From positions 62,001-126,000 of the forward strand of contig CAJTGE010000014.1 of the NCBI GenBank assembly GCA_910575795.1: a DNA stretch of 64,000 bases, given 5' to 3'. A program made the position numbers and the translations under genes. Numbering within the stretch: the stretch's first letter is position 1; each line of letters opens with the position of its first letter. The stretch is from Clostridiaceae bacterium (lineage in GTDB: Bacteria; Bacillota; Clostridia; Lachnospirales; Lachnospiraceae). The notes under the pieces are model-generated. The model saw nothing but the letters and a program-made list of their open reading frames with translations. It was not told where the DNA came from and did not search any database. Below are positions 8,124 to 15,648 of the stretch, in pieces.

Positions 8124-10160
8124 CTAAAATGTATAACCAATCCGCTTTAACTCAGAAATAAGGTCAAACGCCTTCTTCCATTCTTTCCGCTCTTTTGCTC
8201 TGCCCAAATTTCCAATGATACCCAGAATACTGATAATAACCGCAATAGGAAACGCCAGTGGAAAAATCGCGGTTAAAAATATTCCGATAACGACAATTAA
8301 GACAGCCCCAAGCAGGGTATTTCCCATTCCGGTATCCTTATATTCTTCTGCCTGCTTAAGCTCTTCTGACAGCATCCTTTTTGCATTTTGGTTCAGCAAT
8401 TTTTTCTCCTTTTCCCTTGCATCCTCCGGAACTTCAACCGTCCTTAGAAACTGCCAGGCCCCGCTGAAATCCCTGCGCTCTAAAAATCTTTCTATCTTTT
8501 CCGGCAGCATTTCAACTTGAAGCGCCTCCAGTACCTGCTCTATTTTTTCCAAATATTCATTCACATGAATATACTGAAACGAATGAGAGCGAAGCTTCTC
8601 CATTGCCGAGGAAATACTTGCTTCATCGTCAATATCTACTGCATTCAGCGTATCCTCGCAGTATTTAAGCTCTTCCCTGGCCGCCCTTGCTTCTTCATCG
8701 GAAGAATAAAGCACCCCGTCCACTGTCCGAAAATTCGTATCAAAATTCTTTAATTTCTCCTCTAAATCACCAATCTCCTTCTCGACGGAAATCTCCTGGA
8801 ATCCGGCTTCCGAAAGTTCTTCCTGTGCCTTCAAGATACTTGCTTTATCCAGACTGTCAACCGAGTTGATAATTTCATTTTTTAGGGCTCGTTCTACTTC
8901 TTCTAAGTAGCTCTTTTTTGGATACCGCTCTACCGGATAATCTCTTAGCTGCAGTAATCCCTCCCAAATTGATTTTTTCTCTGTCAATGAAATCCCTGAA
9001 AAAATGTGCTCCAGCTCCTGCTTCTCTGCCTTCGCTGCCTCCGCTTCCTGAATAGAAGAATATGTCGTCGCCTCAAAGATCCTCGCTTCGGTTTCCAGCC
9101 GATTGTAATTATCCTGCACTTTTTTGAAAACAGGGCTGGATGCTTCATCAATTCCATAATATTGAGCTTTCGGTTTTAATTCCTCTAACAGTTTCTGATA
9201 TCCGGCTAAATCTTCACTCTCTGGTTTTAAAGCCATGTCTTCCAATAACTGATTCTTGTATGCGTTCAGTTCTCTTCCACACCCAAAGAATCCGGCCATC
9301 GATTGGAGCTCTTTTTTTTCATCTCCAAATCTGGAAAGGGCCAGCCGGTAAAACCGGATATTGTACGGGTCGAGTTCAAATAGCTCGCCCATCATTTCTT
9401 TAAATTTGCTGCCTTCCACTTGTAGCTTTTCAAGATTTCCCAAAATGGCATTCGCTCTCTCCGATTCTTCCTCATATCGCGGTTTATATTCTATGCCAAA
9501 GCGTTCACTCCCACAATCTGTATTTGCGAGCAGGATATTAAAGGCATCATCACTTAACGCCTGCAGCAAACGTCCTACAGTGTCAGGATTCTCATACAGT
9601 TTCCTTTTCTTCTCCTTCGCCTCCCAGCTTGACCCGATATTGCCAATCGCATTAAAAATACCATGTCCGATTCCGCTGGCTGCGTTAAGCATCCCTGCTG
9701 TCGCTGCTCCTGCGATTGCACCGCTTAAGCCAAACCCGCCGCCGGTCCATCGTCCGCGCATATTTTTGCGCATGGTCCGGTATTGAGCTTTCTGCTCCTG
9801 GGTCATGATAATATTACTATATGCATCCATAATCTGGTCATAAACGGAATCGACTGCAAGACTGTTCCCATGATATAACGGCATGTAATAATCCCGAATA
9901 AAAATATCGGTTGTTAAATCCAGTGCCCCTCTTTCAATCCATCGATTTGCAAGCATATTTATGACCTTATATAATAATCCATGCAAATCATCCGGCATTC
10001 GTTCCATAGCCGTGTCCATCGAGTGATATCCATGGTACATCTCCAAAAACGCATCTCGCACTTTTTCCCGGATTACAAGATTTTCTAATCGGACTGCTGC
10101 ATAATTTCCCACCTCTTCACTGACCGGAAAGCTCATCCCCTGGTATTGAAACTCTACCAT
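8124..10160 (-). CDS. Large coiled-coil protein with C-terminal membrane anchor, unknown
   Basis: About 678 residues from ATG 10160; a TTG start 72 bp upstream is possible. After an N-terminal helical domain there is a Gly/Ala-rich amphipathic patch (GGGFGLSGAIAGAATAG, near residues 140-160), long alternating helical and coiled-coil repeats (residues about 230-610), and two adjacent hydrophobic helices near the end (LLGAVLIVVIGIFLTAIF and AVIISILGIIGNLG). It looks like a membrane-bound scaffold. Divergent from the XRE regulator at 10354 and followed by the YARHG protein. I do not recognise a family. Confidence 0.6.
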   Translation of the reverse strand: MVEFQYQGMSFPVSEEVGNYAAVRLENLVIREKVRDAFLEMYHGYHSMDTAMERMPDDLHGLLYKVINMLANRWIERGALDLTTDIFIRDYYMPLYHGNSLAVDSVYDQIMDAYSNIIMTQEQKAQYRTMRKNMRGRWTGGGFGLSGAIAGAATAGMLNAASGIGHGIFNAIGNIGSSWEAKEKKRKLYENPDTVGRLLQALSDDAFNILLANTDCGSERFGIEYKPRYEEESERANAILGNLEKLQVEGSKFKEMMGELFELDPYNIRFYRLALSRFGDEKKELQSMAGFFGCGRELNAYKNQLLEDMALKPESEDLAGYQKLLEELKPKAQYYGIDEASSPVFKKVQDNYNRLETEARIFEATTYSSIQEAEAAKAEKQELEHIFSGISLTEKKSIWEGLLQLRDYPVERYPKKSYLEEVERALKNEIINSVDSLDKASILKAQEELSEAGFQEISVEKEIGDLEEKLKNFDTNFRTVDGVLYSSDEEARAAREELKYCEDTLNAVDIDDEASISSAMEKLRSHSFQYIHVNEYLEKIEQVLEALQVEMLPEKIERFLERRDFSGAWQFLRTVEVPEDAREKEKKLLNQNAKRMLSEELKQAEEYKDTGMGNTLLGAVLIVVIGIFLTAIFPLAFPIAVIISILGIIGNLGRAKERKEWKKAFDLISELKRIGYTF

Positions 10161-10250
10161 TTTCCCGCATCCATCCTTTCTTCGGTTTTTCCTGTACTTT
10201 GAACTGTCTTTATCTCTTCTTTTTCCGTTCAAATACTTTTTATTGATATA

Positions 10251-10276
10251 TCGTATTATCGATATATATTATACGA
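10251..10276. promoter_or_regulatory. Candidate operator between divergent genes
   Basis: The AT-rich gap between the 678-residue gene and the XRE gene contains TCGTAT and its complement ATACGA 14 bp apart, with TATCGATATA inside. A site of this size midway between a repressor gene and its divergent neighbour is what a lambda-cI-like regulator would use. Confidence 0.4.
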
Positions 10277-10353
10277 CATTTTCTATCTATTGTCTATCAC
10301 TATACCGAAATAAAATTATCGTGTTCGAGAAATACTATAATCGAGGTGATCCC

Positions 10354-10668
10354 ATGTTCAATGTACTAGAACGGTTACAAGAGCTCCGTGAAGCTAGAGG
10401 CTTATCGGTCTACAAGCTGGCCAAGCTCTCAGGCATCCCCCAATCCACCATCGCGACCTGGTATCAAAAAAACCTCTATCCTCCCGTCGATAAGTTAGAA
10501 ATCATCTGCGGTGTTTTCGGCATCTCCTTATCCGAATTTTTCAGCACAGGGCCCCTCAAATCTCTGAATCCGGAGCAGGAAACCCTGTTAGACCGTTGGA
10601 ACCGGCTGTCCACAAAAGAAAAAGATTCCATTCTTTCTGTGATGGAAGCCTTCTTAGACAAATACTGA
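10354..10668 (+). CDS. XRE-family transcriptional regulator
   Basis: A 104-residue protein from ATG 10354 behind GAGGTGATCCC; the frame is open upstream without a ribosome site. Residues 5-60 form a Cro/C1-type helix-turn-helix (LQELREARGLSVYKLAKLSG, then IPQSTIATWY and a P-P-V-D-K-L-E wing-side helix). The C-terminal 40 residues are helical and probably mediate dimers. It stands divergent from the membrane-protein operon and is the most likely repressor of that operon or of the element as a whole. Confidence 0.85.
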   Translation: MFNVLERLQELREARGLSVYKLAKLSGIPQSTIATWYQKNLYPPVDKLEIICGVFGISLSEFFSTGPLKSLNPEQETLLDRWNRLSTKEKDSILSVMEAFLDKY

Positions 10669-10741
10669 TATGGAATCAGGCATCCCGAGAACCGTTCTTC
10701 TTCTCAGGGATGCCTGACAATCCTGTAAATCGCCAGAGCAC

Positions 10742-11068
10742 TTAAAGGTTTAGCAAACTCCGCATAAGCCGGATTCCCTCTTCCAGCCCAAAGAAATACA
10801 GTGCCTCCGACTCTTTCTGGTGAACCGCAAAAAGATCATCAAGAAAATCCTCGCTGTCCTTTATCAATTCCGGGGACCTCTCTCTTAGGACCCTTTCCCA
10901 GTTTTGCCTCAGCTCCATTTTCTTCCGTTTCTCTTCTGAGTGCTTATCTTCCCACTTCCGCTGAAAATAAGCCAGCCTTTCTGCAATCAATAGATAAAAT
11001 GCCTCTCTGGTTCCTTCATCCATATCTGCTTCCCATCTGCTCTCCCGCCAGTATCCATTTTCTTCCAT
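10742..11068 (-). CDS. Acidic element protein, paralogue of 3572-3949
   Basis: A 108-residue protein from ATG 11068, chosen because CAGGAGG is 11 nt upstream; the upstream extension overlaps the relaxase gene and looks non-coding. It aligns with the product of 3572-3949 over LLIAERLAYF, the PE-x-x-KDSEDFLD block and the YFFGLEEGI ending. Function unknown. It is separated from the relaxase stop by about 105 bp, same strand. Confidence 0.6.
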   Translation of the reverse strand: MEENGYWRESRWEADMDEGTREAFYLLIAERLAYFQRKWEDKHSEEKRKKMELRQNWERVLRERSPELIKDSEDFLDDLFAVHQKESEALYFFGLEEGIRLMRSLLNL

Positions 11069-11174
11069 AATTTGATCAACCTCCTGAATTTTTATTGATT
11101 CTTTAAAATCAGAGGAATTATATATTGGGCAGGATGGAGATACTACCGAAGCCTGGAGCACACAGCCTCCGCTC

Positions 11175-11717
11175 TTAATTTTTATCCTGAAAAAATGCTT
11201 CAGCAACCGCATTAAACCGTGCTTCCCTCTGCCCTTTGCTGTAAAAAAAATCATGCAACTTTCGTCCGTCTTTTACACACACCGTATTGACAGCAAAATG
11301 AATATGATAATTTTTATCCTCATGATCCGGAGCGTGAACCGCATAAACCACCCCATAACCGGCCTCTTTATATTCTTCACTCATGCAGAATGCCATCTCC
11401 TCCAGCATCTTTTCCCGGCCTTCTAAATTGCCGGATTCTCTGGAAAGAGAAAAATATTCATGATAACAATACCGTCCATGTCTCCTTGTATTTCTAGTAT
11501 AACTGCAGTGGATTTGTTTCCATTGCCGAATCACAGTCTCAATTCCCTTACTTCCTTCCCCATACCTAGCTCCCCATAAAACCTCTTTTTTGTCTTTCTT
11601 TCTGGTCCTGGTAATATAGCGCAAAAGGTTTTCCATTTCCCTTTCACTGTCAAAAGCTTTCCTCTCCATTTTGGTGATCAAGACACCATAGGAACAATTT
11701 CCTTGATTGGTTTTCAT
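11175..11717 (-). CDS. Small relaxase / mobilization nuclease domain protein
   Basis: A 180-residue protein from ATG 11717, behind a strong AAGGAGGGG with 9-nt spacing. It has an arginine-rich RYITRTRKKD segment, then H-E-Y-F-S-L-S, and near residues 130-145 HAPDHEDKNYHIHF, the histidine cluster expected for the metal site of a MOB-type HUH relaxase. It lacks the helicase, primase or long C-terminal domains of full relaxases (usually 300 residues or more). It begins 2 bp after the stop of a ribbon-helix-helix gene, the standard mobC-relaxase layout. It should nick oriT to start mobilization, if still active. Confidence 0.65.
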   Translation of the reverse strand: MKTNQGNCSYGVLITKMERKAFDSEREMENLLRYITRTRKKDKKEVLWGARYGEGSKGIETVIRQWKQIHCSYTRNTRRHGRYCYHEYFSLSRESGNLEGREKMLEEMAFCMSEEYKEAGYGVVYAVHAPDHEDKNYHIHFAVNTVCVKDGRKLHDFFYSKGQREARFNAVAEAFFQDKN

Positions 11718-11719
11718 CT

Positions 11720-11965
11720 TTAATTTCCCCTCCTTCTGCACTCCTCCCGATCAATAATTTCTGCAGCTGCTGCAAGATATTTAAAGACTTCTTTTGATCG
11801 TTTATCCGGATTCAACAGTTCTGCTTCTAAAGCTTCCCGGATGACCTGAGATATCGAACAATTCCTTACTTTTGCAAATACCTCAAGCTTTTTATTTTCT
11901 GCCTCTGATAAACGGATAGAACGTATATTCGATTTACTCTTCTTTCGGCTTTTTGTTTTCATCAT
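11720..11965 (-). CDS. Ribbon-helix-helix mobilization (MobC-like) protein
   Basis: An 81-residue protein: a basic N-terminus (KTKSRKKSKSN), then IRSIRLSEAENKKLEVFAK as strand plus first helix and ISQVIREALEAELL as second helix of a ribbon-helix-helix fold. Such proteins bind oriT and help the relaxase nick. The start has TGAGGAGGTAT-type spacing on the minus strand (GAGGAGGTATATC before ATG). It is almost contiguous with the relaxase gene, so translation is probably coupled. Confidence 0.65.
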   Translation of the reverse strand: MMKTKSRKKSKSNIRSIRLSEAENKKLEVFAKVRNCSISQVIREALEAELLNPDKRSKEVFKYLAAAAEIIDREECRRRGN

Positions 11966-12408
11966 GATATACCTCCTCTATCTTTTTCATTTCTTATATT
12001 TTATTCATTATAAGAAGTATTCTATTTACTAGGTATCCAATATCTATCAAGCACGCAAAAATGACATCGAATTTCCCAATCTTTTTCACCGGCATCCGCT
12101 TTCTGCTATAAATCCGGTTAAAAAAAATGTAATACATTTTGCCCTTTCTTTCTTTCCAAATCTGAAGATATTTTTGTCTCATTATTCTTCTGTTGCACTT
12201 TCTTTCTTATTCATGCGTTTTATTACGCAATCATGAGTATTCATATTTTATCATTTTCCTATAACATAATAATAATCCTTCTCGAAATTTCATCTATCCT
12301 TTGCAATAATATCAAAAATGATATTTCTGCTTTTTATGAATTTTCATGAACATTCATACACTGCCATAAGAAAAAAATGAAACGACTTGTGAAAGGAGAA
12401 TTGCATCT
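11966..12408. other. AT-rich non-coding gap, possible oriT
   Basis: This 440-bp gap lies upstream of the mob genes and divergent from an HTH gene. It holds short inverted repeats: TGCGT-N6-ACGCA at 12214-12229 and AATATCA-N4-TGATATT at 12308-12325. oriT of mobilizable elements usually lies directly upstream of mobC, so this is the best place for it, but no family nick consensus was recognised. A 62-codon minus-strand frame here looks like chance. Confidence 0.3.
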
Positions 12409-12603
12409 ATGACCAGTAATTATCTTACTTTAAAAGAATTTTGTGAGTTGACAAGAATCAGTACTTCAACTGCTTATCGGATGATTAAGAACAAAACCCT
12501 TCCGGCCACGAAATTGCATGGCGGACGGTATTGGAAAATCCCTGCAGATTTCCTTCCGACCTATAATATCGATACCGGTCGGATCGAGAGGTATGATACG
12601 TAG
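12409..12603 (+). CDS. Excisionase-family / MerR-like HTH DNA-binding protein
   Basis: A 64-residue protein behind AAAGGAG. It reads YLTLKEFCELTRISTSTAYR, then MIKNKTLPATKLHGGRYWKIP, the helix-turn-helix plus wing of the excisionase/HTH_17 family. It may be a recombination directionality factor or regulator of the mob genes, from which it diverges. A second excisionase-type gene (18404) sits beside the integrase and is the likelier partner of that enzyme. Confidence 0.75.
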   Translation: MTSNYLTLKEFCELTRISTSTAYRMIKNKTLPATKLHGGRYWKIPADFLPTYNIDTGRIERYDT

Positions 12604-12693
12604 AACATCCTGGGACATACAAGGATCTCCATATTAAAGGAATCTCATGCCAAGGATCTCTTGGATATAGAAAAAAATTTTTTAAAAAAGAAA

Positions 12694-12738
12694 AAACGTG
12701 TGGTTTTTGTAGTAATGAACCACAAAAACCACACGTTT
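12694..12738. terminator. Bidirectional terminator between convergent genes
   Basis: A perfect 17-bp stem (AAACGTGTGGTTTTTGT and its complement) with an 11-nt loop lies between the convergent genes ending at 12603 and 12811. A-rich and T-rich flanks are present on both sides, so it can serve both strands. Confidence 0.75.
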
Positions 12739-12810
12739 AAGTTTTTTCAGACCGCTCTCCTTCTCATAACCAGAGCACCTACATAAGTAAAGCTCTCCAT
12801 ATGACCTAAC

Positions 12811-15060
12811 CTATAAGATATTCGTATTGCATTCTTTACAATGCCTGATCACTTTAACGGTATCTTCTGGTAACCACGCTGCTTTTCTTAAATAGGTAAA
12901 ATAATATTGAAGATCATGTTTGTTGACCCAACCCTTTCGGAATATATCTCCCATAAAAGGCTGGATATGCTCTTCTTGTAGCAATGGGGTAAAAAACGAA
13001 AGGCCATATTTTTTCAATACAGCTCTTGTCCTTTCATCATAGCTTTCTATACGTACATCGCAATATATATTCCTCATCAATTTACTATGGCTCTCGACTT
13101 TTATCCCCATTTTTTTATTCGTTTCTTTAACACCATTCACTAAACCATCCTTTAAAACAGCCTCTAAAACATCCTCTAAATATCCATCGCGGATCTTTTC
13201 CAATGTTTTCCCTAAATTTTTGGTTTTTCTGATCTGACTGATGATACTATCGTTCAGATCCTGACTATCGTTCAGTTTATGTTTTTTCAATAACGTAACG
13301 ATAGATTGATAATTGTTTTGTTTATGTAAGATCCTCTGATCATGCATAAAGTTTAGTATCTCTTTGACTTGCCTTTTTTTATCTTCAGCTTCATCTCTCT
13401 TTTCTTTATCTTTAATCATTTTGCGGATCATGTCTATGGTCATATCGCAGTTTGATCTTTTATGGATCCGCTTGATGATATCATCGATTTTCTTTTGCTC
13501 ACTATCTGTACCGAACCGTTCTATCTCGTCCACCATCTCTCCGATTTCCCTCTCATCCAATGCGCTATACCAATCATATAAAAAAGACAATAGCTCTTCT
13601 TTAGATCCTAACTTCTCAAAAAATCTCTTTGTATCCTTCTGGCACTTCGGATCAAGTATCACCAGACGATAGAGGAACCATAAATAAAAATCAATCGTAG
13701 CACCTGGATGACACTTATCCGGTAGCATCCCCAGCCCTTTGGAATGACGAGCTATACCGCTGTTTAAAATCGCCAAAAGATTTTTGTCAAAACTTTTTTT
13801 CATCTCTTTATCTAATATGATATTTCTCGCCAATCTAAACAAGAAAAAGTAAAAATGTATACATATCTTATGGATATAAAACATGTTTTTACTATTTGCA
13901 GCTTCCCGTTCTCGCCTCTCATTTTCTCCGACCGGATCCCTAACCCTCATTGTCCATACAACAGTATCTGATATCGGATCTTCCTGATACGGCAATGCAT
14001 ATTTTGCTGTGGGGATGTATTCTGCAAAAAAGGGTCTCCAAATTCCTTGTGTGACGATCCCGATGATAGTACCTGCTAGATAACGGTGCTCCAAACTATA
14101 TAATGCCAGATACCTATAGTCTTGGGCAGAATGATAATATACATATGCATAGATCAGATATAAGTAAAAATAGAATTTGTTATTTTGTGCATCCTCATCT
14201 TCCATCATGTTTTTTCCGATCTTCCCCGACGATATAAAATCACTGTATCTCTCATGCACATCTGCCATATCGAGTAAGAAACTATTGATATAATCTATAT
14301 TCGATATATAAGCCATACTTTCATCCTCCTTGATCTTCAGTTGTATATATTGATCCAACAGATCGGAGGGCAGCACCTTTACTGAGGAGAGGAGCTCCCT
14401 TTTTCCCCAATCTTTAACTTTCCCCCAAAATTCTCTATCATCTGCATTTTTTTCCTTCTCTTTTAAGCTCACACTTTTTAAGATAGCGATCACTTCGATA
14501 TATGCCAAGTCATATATTGGCAGCTTTGGCCGCTCATATTTACTGTCCGCATCCTTTCCCTTCCCAACACGCATAGTATTGATGCCACTTCCCTGTGATG
14601 CTATCATGCGGAACTGTCCATCACGTCTGACCAACGATACGTCCTTAACCTTCAATCTCTTCGCTAAACGTTGGAGCGTCACAGGATCCTCTTTCATTTT
14701 AGGCATCCTGAGCTTCTCTGCCAACTTTTCGATACACCATTCATAAGTAACTGATGGGGTCATCTGTGGTTCCGTATAGTAATTCATAAGGACTCCCTGC
14801 ACAAAGGCATTATTATAAACATCCCAACGTTCATGATGATATTCTTCTGGAATTTCAAGTCTATAATCCGTATAGTCAATCAATATCTTTAAAATATCAT
14901 CGACCTTACCACATTCTGTACCATATATTTCTTGTTCTTTTAGGTCTGCAATTTTGGATGCTAAAACTTTTAAATCATGATGATTTACCGAACTCATCAT
15001 CTCTTTAGACGCTCTATAAAAGTCTTTTTTTGCTAGGTCTAACAGCTTTTCAAATCTCAT
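12811..15060 (-). CDS. Uncharacterised 749-residue accessory protein
   Basis: A long AT-rich gene whose start at ATG 15060 has AAAAGGAGTAAAGCTT upstream. The protein is lysine-rich and almost entirely helical, with no signal peptide or clear membrane segments. Aromatic-rich helices near residues 297-335 (FYFYLYLIYAYVYYH) and near 400-420 (IHFYFFLFRLARN) stand out; a charged coiled region covers about 520-620; the end carries R-H-C-K-E-C. I recognise no domain. Base use is poorer in GC than its neighbours, which suggests separate acquisition. It is divergent from an IS remnant and the P-loop ATPase at 15649. A cargo role, possibly defence, is only a guess from position. Confidence 0.7.
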   Translation of the reverse strand: MRFEKLLDLAKKDFYRASKEMMSSVNHHDLKVLASKIADLKEQEIYGTECGKVDDILKILIDYTDYRLEIPEEYHHERWDVYNNAFVQGVLMNYYTEPQMTPSVTYEWCIEKLAEKLRMPKMKEDPVTLQRLAKRLKVKDVSLVRRDGQFRMIASQGSGINTMRVGKGKDADSKYERPKLPIYDLAYIEVIAILKSVSLKEKEKNADDREFWGKVKDWGKRELLSSVKVLPSDLLDQYIQLKIKEDESMAYISNIDYINSFLLDMADVHERYSDFISSGKIGKNMMEDEDAQNNKFYFYLYLIYAYVYYHSAQDYRYLALYSLEHRYLAGTIIGIVTQGIWRPFFAEYIPTAKYALPYQEDPISDTVVWTMRVRDPVGENERREREAANSKNMFYIHKICIHFYFFLFRLARNIILDKEMKKSFDKNLLAILNSGIARHSKGLGMLPDKCHPGATIDFYLWFLYRLVILDPKCQKDTKRFFEKLGSKEELLSFLYDWYSALDEREIGEMVDEIERFGTDSEQKKIDDIIKRIHKRSNCDMTIDMIRKMIKDKEKRDEAEDKKRQVKEILNFMHDQRILHKQNNYQSIVTLLKKHKLNDSQDLNDSIISQIRKTKNLGKTLEKIRDGYLEDVLEAVLKDGLVNGVKETNKKMGIKVESHSKLMRNIYCDVRIESYDERTRAVLKKYGLSFFTPLLQEEHIQPFMGDIFRKGWVNKHDLQYYFTYLRKAAWLPEDTVKVIRHCKECNTNIL

Positions 15061-15234
15061 AAGCTTTACTCCTTTTCATAATTTTCCCATACGTCGTGAT
15101 CGCTCCATTCTTTATCTATAAAAGAGCAAATTTAAAAATTTTCGTTAAAATGCACAAAAGATAAAACATCAACCATTTTTAGGTGTATACTGTTGTTACT
15201 CACACAACCAGCACCTGAAAAGGAGGATGTCTTA

Positions 15235-15510
15235 TGGGTAACAGTATATACCATTCTTTCGTGATTTACAATCGATTAATCCAGTTAAATTTAGGGCAGA
15301 TTTTTCATCAACCGTGATGAAGCATATTTTATCTATCCTCGTTTCTGTATTTTTACGTGGCTACCGGGGAAAAACGGTTGATTTCGCTGAGCCATCCGCT
15401 CTGCGGGCATTTCTTTGTACGGATTGTACCTTAAGTATAGAAGAAATCCTGGCTATTTACATTGAACGGTGGGCCGATAGAGGTGTTTTTTGTGCATTTT
15501 TTCAAATTTG
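15235..15510 (+). pseudogene. Internally deleted IS transposase remnant
   Basis: Starting at ATG 15235 behind AAAAGGAGGATGTCTT, the frame gives MGNSIYHSFVIYNRLIQLNL and G-Q-I-F-H-Q-P, then a 2-nt insertion near 15313 shifts to MKHILSILVSVFLRGYRGKT-V-D-F. This is the N-terminus of a DDE transposase family common in Lachnospiraceae. It jumps directly into SALRAFLCTDCTLSIEEILA and Y-I-E-R-W, which in intact members lies near the C-terminal catalytic Glu region. So roughly 250 central residues are deleted. The match is from memory of the family pattern. Its promoter-like TATACT and ribosome site remain. Confidence 0.7.
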
Positions 15511-15648
15511 CTCATTTATAGCTTTATGTATATTTTACCAGATTCTCATAAAATATCCACAAAAAAACTTCTCTTTTCAGATTCCTAATCAAAAAACGGG
15601 ATCATTCATATCTTATACGCTATACTAGCAAAAAAGGAGGAGTTCTAT

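Noticed and set aside
11994..12182. A 62-codon minus-strand frame in the mob-HTH gap
   Set aside because: No convincing ribosome site or family pattern; AT-rich gap where chance frames are expected.
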